Under the pieces are notes generated by a model. The model was not told where the DNA came from, did not search any database, and worked only from the letters and a program-made list of their open reading frames with translations. Below are positions 53,850 through 64,000 of a stretch of DNA of 64,000 bases, one piece after another; within the stretch, counting starts at the first letter, position 1, and each line of letters begins with the position of its first letter. Made by a program: the position numbers and the translations under genes. Source of the DNA: Chelydra serpentina (Eukaryota; Chordata; Testudines; Chelydridae); assembly GCA_037349315.1 (NCBI GenBank), contig JBAIAC010000001.1, positions 40,858,001 to 40,922,000 of the forward strand, in the 5' to 3' direction.

Positions 53850-56255
53850 ATGGGGAGGTCTGTTTGTTTCTATTTTCTTCAAATCCCTCTTGTGCCTGTA
53901 ATTTCGCGCCCCCTTCCTCAAATTGCTGTCTGGGAAGATGATTAACAGAGAAAGGAGAATTGTGGCACCTAGTGATTGATTACACCTTTTCTTCCAATTT
54001 GCTGTCCTCATCTCTTTCATGTGACATTTGTAAAAGCTAACATGATGTTGAATTCATCAGTTTCTACCCAAAGAAAATGCCTAGCGATGAGAGATCAATT
54101 TCTTTTTAATCAGGAAAAGCTTTATTTCTCTTTAGTCTATCATTGGGAAGTATAATGAATATTTCAACATATTTCCCAAATATATTTCTCAGATGCAGAA
54201 AAAATAACACATTGAATGTTTAGTTCTTAGCCATTATCTGTTGTCATTAAGCTTTGTGGGCTTTTATAAAGCTGTTTTTTCCAAACCCCTTCTTTATCTG
54301 ACCCCACAAATGCCAGATATAGCATACACTGCTCTGTTTGCTGCTTTAGGTCACAGAAGAGTGGAGCATCAGGTTCCTAAATCCATAGTTAGGCTTCTAA
54401 ATCAATGGGAGCTTCCAAGGGCTTAGACTGGTGGGGGGGGGGGGGGGGCGCAAATCAAGCTACTGATGCAGGAGCCTAATTTTGGCCAAAATCACTACTA
54501 AAAAATAATTCTATCTGTATTTCTTAGTTTTCTGTCAAACCTTTGTCCAACTGTTTTATTTTCCACTTCACCTATTTCTGGGTGTTCCCTAATTTGCTCT
54601 TACTAACTCTGTGTTGGTGACCACGGAATGTTTTTCTAGGTTTTTTGTTGTTGTTGGATAAAACCTTCTTTTTCCATTAAGTAAGTTCCCCTGAGCTTCC
54701 CGGTCGAGTAGCACCTGCGGCTCTGCCTGGGACTGGGAATACAGATGTGGAATTGTTGTTGAGAGCTGCCAATGTCTGCTTTTGAATGTTGCAGGCAGAA
54801 GTCCCTGGGTGACAGCATTTAGTGGATCCAAGAGGAGTTTTATGAGATGGGAAACTGACTATCTTGCTGGTGCATAAGATGCAGTGATAAATACGGCTCT
54901 GAGGAGCCTCCCAGAATATCTGTATTCAGACAGCCTGTAGTAGCAGATGGGGGCTGCAGCAATGATCATACACGTACTCGATCAGTCAAGCAGGTTGTAG
55001 CAGTTTTATCAGGTATCAGTCAAGATCAAATGGACATCTGGGGTAAGGGGGGCAACTATGAGACAAGGACCAGGTTACAAGACAGAAAAGCTGCACATGT
55101 TCCCATCCCCAGCTGGCCAACAAAACCTCTGAGTGCAGGCAGAATGGCCCCACTTGTACCACTGCTGCAGCCCACTCATAACCAATCCAAGATGGTTAAA
55201 AAAAGTGCTTCTATTTCATCTCAAATACATGCAAGCCCTAGATGTGGTTTTGTTCATGTAAGGAAAAGACAGATGTGTTAAGCACTTTTCTGTGTTGCTT
55301 TCTCTGGACAAGTGCCCAAAAATCAAAGATGGAAACATACTAGTCCCAGTGATTGGCAGAGGGGGAAGCCAAAAGATAGGAATATAAACCTACATTTTCC
55401 CTGTGTGCTGTTCCTATGTCTCCAGCACATTAAAACTAGAAGAACTCTCAAATGCAGGCTGAGGACAAATAGCTCCTGCAGAGCACTCCTCTCTTGCAGG
55501 TAGACGGTACAGGAGTACAGTGAACAAAGCCGGAGTTCAGCTGGGGAACATGCACAATGGCCTAATTCAAAGCCCATTAATTTCAGTGGAGAGGCTTCCA
55601 TTGACTTCAGTGGGTTTATATCAGGCCCTGAAACGTGCATACCCAAAAGAAACTGCAAGATTAAAAATATAAAGAAACATTGCAAGGGAAATATTACAGA
55701 CACCTTAGCCGCCAGAACAGCACTCCATATATGCACAGGTCCAAATCCTGCTCATTCTCCTCCAGAGGCAGATGGCCCGTAATGCAGCAGATCCAGAGTA
55801 GTTCCACTGCATGGAAGCTGGGGAGGCCAGAGGCTATTGGGAGACTATGCACCGAGGTATACAAAATGCAGGTCAACAATTTCACAAACCTATTGGTCAA
55901 AGTTCCTGAGCCTGAGTCTCTACTACCCTGGAAAATGCAGTGTTGACATTGGTGCACACGGGTGTCAAACACCACGAGAGCAAAAGGCTAACAATTTACA
56001 TCCACTTTGCATTGGAGTAAATGACTATACAAGGTGCAGAGCACAGAAAAATATGACTTACCTGTGGGGGATACAATGGCCATAGATACTACTACAATTT
56101 ATGAGCTGCAGTAGCAGCCACAGAAGTTGTGGGGGTTTTTCAAGAAACTGAATTCAGTATCTCAACATGCACAGAATTTACCTGCCCTTGTGCTTTGTGC
56201 AGGGTGAGTAGATTTGGCATAAGTACATACAAAACAAACTGAGACAACAGAACTT
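53850..56255. other. 2.4 kb, mostly unassigned
   Basis: A G-run of about 15 lies at 54,433-54,448. TTAATTTCAGTGGAGAGGC followed by CCATTGACTTCAGTGGG at about 55,575 is a small foldback repeat. I see no credible exon; the longest minus-strand frame (137 codons, 55,323-55,736) has no recognisable domain. Confidence 0.35.
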
Positions 56256-56261
56256 TACTTG

Positions 56262-56470
56262 AGAGACAACATGACCTAGTAGACAGAGCAATGGAGTGAG
56301 GCTCTGGAGACATGGGTTTTATTACCAGCTGAGTGACTTTGGGCAAGTCAGTTCACCTCTTTGTGCCTCTTCTCCATCAGCCTTGTCTATTTAGATTGTA
56401 TGCTCTTTGGGCAGGGACAGTCTTACTATTTGTATGTACAGCACCCAGCACAATGGGTCCTCTAGCATAA
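56262..56470 (+). repeat. CORE/MIR-type SINE
   Basis: The head ACCTAGTAGACAGAGCAATG and GACATGGGTTTTATTACCAG corresponds to the tRNA-like part. The core ACTTTGGGCAAGTCAGTTC follows. The tail TTAGATTGTATGCTCTTTGG, GCAGGGACAGTCTTAC and CAGCACCCAGCACAATGGG is the LINE-like end typical of the reptile version. Confidence 0.8.
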
Positions 56471-56554
56471 CAGTACCCCCCAAAACTGATTTTCTTTGTA
56501 GCCATTTATAGTCCCAGTACCAATTGTCTAATAAGTCAATCAGCTTCTCTAGAG

Positions 56555-57024
56555 CAGCAGTTCTCAAACTATGGGGTGGGTGCTTTTGGGGGGGCGCGGG
56601 GAAGAGATCTGGCTGTCAGCTCTGGGTGGCTGGGGCTCATGCAGAAGGGCTGTGCACACCACGGAGTGGGGGTAAAGGAGACAGCCAGAGCTCCCCATAA
56701 TCCCTCACTGGGAGGCAGCCCAGGTTCAGGCTCTCCTTCTCCCCCTACAATACCTCACCTGGAGGTGGCAGGACCCTGGCTGCCAGCCCCAGGGTGGCAG
56801 CAGCAGCACAAAAGTTAAGGGTGGCAATGGGGTGCTGTCTGCTGTGAAAAATGGTATCAACGAATATCACTTTTCACATTGCCTCATTTACTTCTGTGCT
56901 GCTGCTGGCGTGGCCCTGCCTTCAGAGCTGGGGGGGGCGGTATATGTACTTGAGGTGTGGGGAGGCATAAATGACTACAGACACAAAGAAGGAGGGGACA
57001 ATCAAATAAGTTTGAGAACCACTA
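56555..57024. mobile_element. hAT-like element with CAGCAGTTCTCAAAC ends
   Basis: The ends CAGCAGTTCTCAAACTATG and AAGTTTGAGAACCACTA are inverted repeats. The flanking octamers CTCTAGAG and ATCCAGAG agree at six of eight positions, so the target duplication has decayed. The interior is a G+C-rich non-coding body. Confidence 0.75.
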
Positions 57025-57088
57025 ATCCAGAGCAATATGCTTCAATATCACAGCAACTCATGATGGACAGTGATGTGACGCTTTGGAC

Positions 57089-57402
57089 CAGGCGTCGGCA
57101 ACCTTCGGCACGCGGCTCACCAGGGTAAGCTCCCTGGCATGCCAGACCAATTTGTTTACTTGCCGCGTCCACCAGTTCAGCCGATCGCGGCTCCCACTGG
57201 CCACGGTTCGCCATCCCAGGCCAATGGGGACTGTGGGAAGCAGTGGCCAGCGCGCTACTTCCTGCATTGGCCGGGGACGTTGAACCACAGCCAGTGAGAG
57301 CCGCGATTGGCCGAACCAGCGGACGCGGCAAGTAAACAAACCGGCCCGTCCCGCCAAGGGGCTTAACCTGGCGAGCCGCATGCCGAAGGTTGCCGATGCC
57401 TG
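57089..57402. mobile_element. hAT MITE with CTTTGGAC duplication
   Basis: The left end CAGGCGTCGGCAACCTTCGG and the right end CCGAAGGTTGCCGATGCCTG are long inverted repeats. CTTTGGAC at 57,081-57,088 and 57,403-57,410 is a perfect 8-bp duplication. Internal arms pair GTTTACTTGCCGCGTCC with GGACGCGGCAAGTAAAC exactly. The body matches that of the 33,145 element. Open frames on both strands are artefacts of the palindromic G+C-rich sequence. Confidence 0.93.
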
Positions 57403-57785
57403 CTTTGGACTGTAAATAAAAACAAATGTAACTGGACTCTTTTGGAACAAATCAGTGGAGTGGTTGTTAGCTAAACATCAGTGGAAAACAAGACTGGAAT
57501 GGAAGATGTGACTAACAAACAAGACTAAAGAGGTGGATGAAACAAAACAAATGGCCAGGGATTGAGGGTGAAGTAGGCTTAAAAAATAAAAAAAACGCAC
57601 TACACATCATATCTGTGTGCACAGTGCTAGCCAGTGAGGAACAGTAATCCTCCCACTCATCAGAAAGTACAGCAAGCTGTACTGAATTCCCAGATACTAG
57701 TAAAGTCCAGGAGACATTACTTCCTAGATGCCATTCTCGGGGTGGGAGGGATACCACAACTAGAACATAGACATTGGTTTGGAAA

Positions 57786-57912
57786 GAAACAAGGCCCTGA
57801 TCCAGCAAAGGACTCAAGTAGAAACTTAACCATAAGCCTGGATTTAAATTCAGTAGGATTACTCACATTCTTATATTTAAACAAGTGCTCATGTGCTTTG
57901 CTGGACTGGGGC
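57786..57912. repeat. Foldback repeat (CCTGATCCAGCAAAG type)
   Basis: CCCTGATCCAGCAAAGGACT and GTGCTTTGCTGGACTGGGGC are inverted copies, with further pairing of TTAAACAAGTG and related motifs towards the middle. It is the same family as 31,275 and 52,452. Confidence 0.7.
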
Positions 57913-58207
57913 CTATGTGCGAACTCCATTATGATTATCATCACTTCATGAAAAATAGATCTGCTAGGAATATTAAAAGAAGATACTGTCATACTGCTCA
58001 GCGTACTGTGTGTATTATTTATGTTCTGTACATAATGTTCTGTTTGAACCGGCTCCATACCGCTGAGAGGCTGTCTGTGAGACTCCAGTCAGTGCTGGGA
58101 GCCCCATTTTGTTCCATCTGAAGTCAACGGGAGCAGGATTGGCCCCTGTATTGGTATGCAGCATTATTAACTGGGGGGAGGTGGGAGAAAATGAGATGTC
58201 AAGTAAA

Positions 58208-58440
58208 TAGGTAAAAAGAAAACAAGAAAATACCCGTGGCACCTTAGAGACTAACACATTTATTTCAGCATAAGCTTTCGTGGGTTAAGAACCCACTTCA
58301 TCGGATGCATGGAATGGAACATACAGTAATCAGATATTTATACATTCAGAGAAACATGAAAAGGTGGGAGTGTCTATATCAATGTTAAGAGGCTAATTCA
58401 TTGAAAGGAACTGTTATCAGTAAAGTAAATAGGTAGTCAA
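58208..58440 (-). mobile_element. Penelope-like element 3' tail
   Basis: CCGTGGCACCTTAGAGACTA and CATAAGCTTTCGTGGGTTAA match the tail of the PLE at 11,402-11,560 in the same orientation. The distal part of that tail is missing at about 58,208. No coding part remains. It carries the better preserved of the two hammerhead-like cores. Confidence 0.85.
58266..58304 (-). ncRNA. Hammerhead-ribozyme-like core in the PLE tail
   Basis: On the minus strand, CCGATGA (58,304-58,298) is followed by a seven-pair stem II (GTGGGTT with AACCCAC), then GAAA (58,279-58,276) and a short stem III, AGC-TTAT-GCT. This is the hammerhead order, C-U-G-A-N-G-A, stem II, GAAA, stem III. Two key positions differ: the U of CUGA is C, and the base expected to be cleaved after is G. 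I find no good stem I. The copy is therefore probably inactive. The family I remember has CTGATGA and a C at the cleavage position. Confidence 0.55.
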
Positions 58441-59959
58441 CTCTACTGTGAAACAGAGTTAATATTATTTTCTATGGAGCAAAAGTTGGTGCTGTGTAAA
58501 GTTAACAGCTTTTGCTTTCAGGGTACAAGTGAAAGGTGGGCCATTGAAGTATGTGCCATTTCTAACTAGAATCAAGAGCATAAAAACCAAGTTAGATTAT
58601 GCCATTTTCTCTTTTCTTTCACTCATGTTGGAGTCTGAAATTTAGTAAATGTAAAAGTCAAATACAAACTCTTGAGATCAGGTCACCACTGAATGCAGTA
58701 ATCGTTCGCCAGTGCACAGCAATGCTATACAGAAATTTAGGAATTTAGAAATTCAGCTGAGAAAACCCCATTGAGGGAAGAACAGAGGAATGGCCATATG
58801 GGATCAGGCCCGTGGTCCAATTGTCCAGTATTCCATCCCCAACAATGACCTGCACCAGATGCCTCAGAGGAAGATGTAAGAAACCCAATAGTAGGAAGAA
58901 GTGGAATAATCTGTCCCCCATGAAGATTGCATTCTCATCCCATAGTTAGAGATTTAAAACTCGAAGCATGAGATTTTACAAGGGATATAAAACTATTTTT
59001 AGCATGAACTATTATAATTCCAGATTCATGTGGCAGTGGGTCCCACAGCCTACATTACACATTGTGTGAAAAAGTATTTCCTTATATTGGTTTTGAATTT
59101 TCCATCTTTCAGTTTCATTGAAAAAACAAGGGTACGTTATGTTATCAGACTTAGAAAACAGAGGCTCCCGATCTATCTTCTTTAGGCCATTCATTATTTT
59201 ATGTCCTCCCTGTTGTGTTCACGGCATACAAACAGAGAGAATTTAGATAAATACAAACATTTTTCAGGAAGTTTGCAACTTAACGCTACTTTAGATCTAA
59301 AAGTCTAGGACACACAAAAACCAAAAAAAAAAAGACACAAGGCAGGTTGCTCCCTAAGGCAGAAAGGCACGACTCACTCCATCTTACTGTAGCCTGGTGG
59401 GCTGCAGACTAACTGCTGCTACACTCATATCATTCGCTTCCCTATAGAGTCTCCTAGCTTGCAAGCAAGACCAGGAAAACCCTCTGAAATTTAAAGTGAA
59501 ATTTAGCAGTTTTCAATACCTCACACCCCTTTATCTCCTTTCTGAAGTAGCTATTCCAATCTTTCCAGTCTCTCTTCAAGGGCCTGGAAAAGCCTACCCT
59601 ATGTTCACCCTCATTCCCCTTCTCTGAATGCTCTCTTTCTGCAGTATGCTTTTTGAGAGGGGGTAACAGTATTCTGGATGAGGATATACCACTGAGTTAA
59701 ACAGTGACATTTTCTGTATTATTCTCCATTCCATTCTTTATGCATCCTAACATCTTGTTTACTTCTTTGACCACAGATGCAGATTAGGGAAAGGTCTTCA
59801 CTGAGCAGTCCACAGTGATGAACATTTCCCTTCCTCAGCTGATATTTTTAACTGAAAACCCTGTAAGGTGTATGAGTAATTCAAAGTTTTCCCTCCAATG
59901 TGCATTTCCTTGAATGTATTCATATTCAGTTTCATATGCCATCAGCAACACAAACACTG

Positions 59960-61490
59960 CTGTAGAATGAACAGATGACAAAGGTCTAGAAGACCTAGAC
60001 TTCGCTGATATTGCACTGAGCACCATCCCTGAAAAACAACAAATAAAGACAGACAGCCTGGCAAAAAGAGCAGGCCAAGCAGGGCTCAAAATTTGTTATG
60101 CTAAAATATACAGCAACTCCCCACTTAACATCCTCTCGCTTAACGTTGTTTTGATCTTGCATTCCCGCTTCATTACAGAACATGTCCACAGCTGGCAACC
60201 CCCCTATCAGCTCCCCTACGCCCCCCACCCAGTGCTTCCCGCCCGCTGGCAGATCCTGCGGATCAGCGCCTTCTCCCTGCTCCCCCCGCCTGTGGCAATC
60301 AGGTGGTTTGCGGCGTTCAGGAGGCAGGAGCAAGGACTCGGCACGCAGGCTCCCACTCCCTCCCCTGCCTCCTGAACGCCGTAAACCAGCTGATTGCCAC
60401 AGGCAGGAGGCAGGGGACGGAGGGGGGAGGAGCAAGAACACAGTATGCGGAGTAAAGGGGGAGGAGGTGGGGTGGGGAGAGGAGGCAGGTTAAGGCTGGC
60501 TTGCAAATCCTGAGTGATGACAATCCTGACAGGGAACACAGCTCCAAAGTGATTAGGGGAGTTGGTAAATGTCTTTATAGCAAGTCATTAGATGACCAAG
60601 GGGAAAAAAGGAAAGCAAAACAACAATCTCTAGATGTGTTTTTTCGAGTTCAGAAAGTTCAGCAAGAACAGCAAGAGGAGCAGCCAGACAATCCACCCTC
60701 TTCCATGCTCTGACTCCACCACCTCAACCAAGCTTCAATTCAGCAATGATGATTGTAGTATTAAATGGTTTCTTTAAAGTTGTTTAAACCTTATACCTGT
60801 ATTAAATTGCGAGTTTAAAATTGTTTAAAATGTATATAATGCCTTTTGTCTGACAAAAAAAAATTCCCTGGAATCTAACCCCCACTATTTACATTAATTC
60901 TTATGAGGAAATTGGATTCGCTTAACATCGTTTTGCTTAAAGTCGCATTTTTCAGGAACATAACTACAACGTTAAGTGAGGAGTTACTGTACATCCTTGA
61001 AACCCAGAAGTCAAGCTGTAACATTAGATGGCAAAAATACCAAGAAAGCTGAACCGTTCATCTACCTGGGCAGCATCCATATTAGCCAATCAAGGATAGG
61101 ACTGACATCCACAGCATTTATGAAACTTAACAACGTATTGAAATCAAAGGTGTACAGCACCAAAACAAAACTGAGAATTTTTCAATTCAACTGTAATCTC
61201 AGAGCTAACATATGGCTCAGAGAGATGGAGATCTAATAAACATTAGACAGAAAGCTAGATGCCTTTGAAAATAAGTGCCTATGAAAGATTCTGGGCATTA
61301 TTTGGAAAGACTTCATTGCCAGTGACGAGAGAAGAAATCTTAGAAATCACCAACCACCAGCTTGTTACCGTCAGAATCAGAAGGAAGCACTGGACATATT
61401 TGGGGCATGTACTGTGGATGCAAACACGAAGACTCCCATGTGAAGCTGTCAAGTGGAAACCAACATATCTGACAAAATGAAGGCGCCCAA
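59960..61490 (+). pseudogene. Second LINE: RT remnant with FAD motif and YLGS region
   Basis: EDLDFADIALST (about 59,990) is a reverse transcriptase motif C with one Asp of the F-A-D-D lost. AGQAGLKICYAK follows. After the pogo-type insertion the chain continues as TLDGKNTKKAEPFIYLGSIH, STKTKLRIFQFNC and a WLREMEI block (61,020-61,236). Further right, frame-shifted KLDAFENKCL and ALDIFGACTVDA text follows. This is the thumb and C-terminal part of a non-LTR LINE of a family other than CR1. Many stops and shifts show it is dead. Confidence 0.75.
60111..60989 (+). mobile_element. pogo/Tigger-like element with a transposase remnant
   Basis: The ends CAGCAACTCCCCACTTAAC and GTTAAGTGAGGAGTTACTG are inverted repeats, flanked by TA on both sides (60,109-60,110 and 60,990-60,991). 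At 60,560-60,713 the frame ends KAKQQSLDVFFRVQKVQ... and then stops after SSML. This resembles the C-terminus of Tigger/pogo-type transposases, and the rest of the gene is gone. A 39-bp inverted repeat lies at 60,289-60,403. It sits inside the LINE at 59,960-61,490. Confidence 0.8.
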
Positions 61491-61494
61491 GAAA

Positions 61495-61846
61495 TAGGGT
61501 TACCACCTTTCTAATTGCTGGTAACTGGGCCCCCAAGCTCCACTCCTGCTTCACCCCCCTCCCCTGAGACCCCACCCCCATCTCTCCCACCCTCCCCCCA
61601 TCACTCGCTGGATCATTTCAGGGATCCTGTCTGCAGGTAGGAGATGGCCCCGACTGAGCAGGGGCTGGCATAGGTTAATAACCTGGCACCTCCCCCGCCC
61701 CGCAGTAACCAGACTTTTGGTTCAGGTGCCATTTAGGGTTGCCAGGTCCCCTTTTTTACTGGACTTTCCAATCAAAAACCAGGCACCTGGCAACCCTAAA
61801 TGGCACCCGGACATAGACACCAAAAACCAGAAGGGCGGCAACCCTA
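61495..61846. mobile_element. MITE with TAGGGTTRCC ends
   Basis: The left end TAGGGTTACCACCTTTCT and the inverted right end, TAGGGTTGCCGCCCTTCT, match at 14 of 18 positions. Within it, 61,725-61,747 and 61,785-61,807 are a perfect 23-bp inverted pair that again contains the TAGGGTTGCC motif. A copy nested in a related copy would explain this. It is non-coding. Confidence 0.7.
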
Positions 61847-61983
61847 CCAAAAAAAACCTTAAGCAGAACCCTTAGGAGGGATGGCAGAATGGTCGATCAA
61901 CACCAGGTCAGATGGAAACAGCAACAAGTGACAGAGGAATCAAAGAGACTCGTGCACTAACATTGTCATAAGAAGGCTGTAAT

Positions 61984-62003
61984 ATCATCATCATCATCAT
62001 CAT
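61984..62003. repeat. (ATC)n microsatellite
   Basis: About six and a half ATC units lie at the right border of the insertion block in the CR1. Confidence 0.9.
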
Positions 62004-62534
62004 ATTGCTCATTCAACTTACATTCCTCATGTCTCTTCTGCACTTAACTAACCTAAGTACTGTTGTGTCATCTGCAGACTATGCCACCTCACTGCTTACC
62101 TTCTTTTACAGATCATGAGATAATGAACATGAGACCTCACTGTTAGCCATGAAGAAAACAGACCATTTATTCCTACTCTTTGTTTTTTCTCTGGGGCAGT
62201 TTTTGATCCAGGACAATATTTTGCCTTTCTCCCCATGACTGCTTAAGTTTTTGTAGCAGCCTCTTACAAGGAACCTTGTGAAAGGCCTTTTGAAAGTCAA
62301 AATAAAGCGCCTCAGCCAGTTCTCCTTTTGTAAGTACCTTACTGACATGTTTGAAGAATTCGTATAGATTAGTGCACAAACCATGCTCGTTATGCTCTTT
62401 CATGTCATGCTCTTCCAAGCATTTTTGTTGTATTTTTAATTATCTTTTTGAGCAACTTTCAGATGTAAGGCTCACCAGGCTGTGATTTCCTGTTCACAAA
62501 CAATTCAAGGCATGAATGAAAACTGCTTCCTTTT

Positions 62535-64000
62535 ATGTGAGTCACCAGTAGTGGCAAAAAAATAATTGTCTGGCTTCTAGACATGCACCACAGATGCCAC
62601 TTCACAGATAGCATGTCTACTAGGAAAGTAAGATGCTATCCTGGGGTCAGATTGCCCCCTTCAATGTAAAAGGCCAACAGAGGGATGGGCAAGTGGGAAG
62701 AAAAACCAAGTATGAGTACCCTTGAATGCTTCTCTTTACATGCCCTGTAACTCTGAGAATGTAAGGGCTCTGGAAGACTAGTTAATATGTATATTAAAAT
62801 ATCTGTATGACTCCTAATTGTTGAGGAATAAAACAAGCTGAGCTCTGTTACTATCGTCAGTGAAATTACCGACATTAGCCAACAGCAAACTGCTGGATTG
62901 GACTGAGAGGACTACCCCATCATTTTATTCCGCCAACATCCCTAGTAAACCAACCATGAATAAAAAGACATTTGATATTACCATATAAATGCCTGGCCCC
63001 AAGTCATCTCACATGCACTCTTTCAGAACATGTTTCTTTTATTACTTGAAAGAATTGTTAACACCCAAGAGCTTTTGAGTTATGCCAGCCTGCCCACAAG
63101 GCTTAAGTATAAAAAGTCATTTTATTACAGAATGTAGTACAAACAAAAACTACATTCCCCCAATAATTACAATACCAAATGCTGTACATAACAGGGGCAT
63201 TTTGTGATACTTTCCCTTATCTCATTTAGAAGTGCAAACACTTGGGCCTTTTCTCCATCTTTACTTCTAAATAATATTAGATTAGATTTAAGGCTCAAAA
63301 GAACCTTGTTACTGGACAGATGTAGGCTAATTGCCAATGTCTTGACCCCTAGAGGGGTCCATAGTCAATGTGGTGTATAAGGAATCATTATAGTTAATGG
63401 GTTGGTTCTAATTGCACCTAATTTCCCAAACACCACACAGAAAATGTATCCTAGAGAGACAGAATATGCTTCTTGGCCATTCATACAAAACATGGGCATT
63501 CAAGGAAACTAACAGTTTGCTGTGGGGACCACTGCATGCAAGTGGGACGTGACCTATTAAACTGAGAAGATAGTAAGTGCCTGGGAGGAAGAGCATGTTG
63601 ATACAAACTTAGCTTTTCTTTTAACTTTTGCCATCACCGAAACCATGGATTTTAGACTGGAATTTTCCTTTATCTCATAAAATATTCCTTTTCCCCTACA
63701 TTTTCATTCCTGTAGATTACTAATCCCCAGAAGTGTTCAATTATTAGAGTGGTGTATTCAGAAAGGGATACAACATTTTTCAAACACATATTCACATAAG
63801 ATAGAATTTAAAAGTATAAGGGATAGATAGGATTTAAATATACAAGGAATATAAACCTTCATGCATCAGAGCATAAGACAACAACTAATAATGTAGGCTG
63901 TGAAAGAACCCTCTCCTATGAGCAAGCAATTCTATTACCATCTTTCCCTAAAGCATGCAATACTGGTTGCTGCCAGAGACAGAACACTTGCCTGCGAGCA
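62535..64000. other. No recognised feature
   Basis: This is AT-rich sequence with short open frames only. I see no SINE, LINE or transposon terminus and no splice-flanked open segment. Confidence 0.4.

Larger units (their letters stand above)
58783..62530 (-). pseudogene. CR1 LINE, minus strand, split by 2-kb insertions
   Basis: GGCCATATGGGATCAGGCCC at 58,790 marks the left part, which continues with AGTATTTCCTTATATTGG and, near 59,690-59,940, with CATCCTAACATCTTGTTTAC and ATTCAGTTTCATATGCCAT. The right part (about 62,005-62,530) reads CATCTGCAGACTATGCCACC and, on the minus strand, YFDFQKAFHKVPCKRLLQKL, the reverse transcriptase motif A region. Between them, about 59,944-62,004 holds other elements. 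Text at about 59,225-59,530 may be an additional insertion I cannot identify. Confidence 0.75.

Noticed and set aside
1..64000. CRISPR array, phage, plasmid or bacterial operon
   Set aside because: There are no regularly spaced direct repeats, no ribosome-binding-site-led gene runs and no phage or plasmid genes. All signs point to vertebrate nuclear DNA.

Overview
The window looks like intergenic or intronic DNA from a turtle, most likely a hidden-necked (cryptodire) one. The best single clue is a tRNA-derived SINE with a CR1-like tail at 53.66-53.85 kb, the layout of the cryptodire turtle SINE. Degenerate CR1 LINEs, Penelope-like elements (PLEs), CORE/MIR-type SINEs, many short hAT, pogo/Tigger and Harbinger-like non-autonomous DNA elements and at least two solo LTRs agree with this. 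I find no bacterial-style gene, no CRISPR array and no intact host gene. The one sequence that looks like a host exon is a 62-nt open segment with good splice sites at 45,579-45,640, and it is only a candidate.

Layout. 0-9 kb: AT-rich single-copy-like DNA with several foldback elements, including a foldback of about 750 bp that carries a second element inside one arm. 9-12.7 kb: a Penelope-rich block. First comes an old plus-strand PLE with reverse transcriptase and GIY-YIG endonuclease remnants. It abuts a younger PLE whose reverse transcriptase part is inverted relative to its 3' part. 12.7-21 kb: mostly unassigned sequence with an hAT element, a solo LTR and a Harbinger-like element carrying an internal duplication. 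21-36 kb: CR1 and SINE fragments, hAT elements with target-site duplications and long dinucleotide repeats. 36-44 kb: dense nesting, in which an LTR-like repeat is interrupted by two DNA transposons and a Tigger-like element is interrupted by a solo LTR and an hAT piece. 44-57 kb: a CR1 with remnants of both its esterase and its reverse transcriptase, an unusual 63-bp hairpin, further foldbacks and the turtle SINE. 57-62.5 kb: an hAT element, a PLE tail and a minus-strand CR1 split by another LINE, which is itself split by a pogo-like element. 62.5-64 kb: unassigned.

The sequence therefore records layered transposition rather than a gene system. The observations most worth following are: (1) a perfect 126-bp inverted repeat 2.8 kb apart, one copy replacing part of the old PLE; (2) the inverted PLE, which has the geometry expected of twin priming; (3) hammerhead-ribozyme-like cores on the minus strand of two PLE tails; (4) hAT and pogo elements that share internal modules but have different ends; (5) the candidate exon. 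Element families were named from remembered consensus sequences and visible termini, without a database search.
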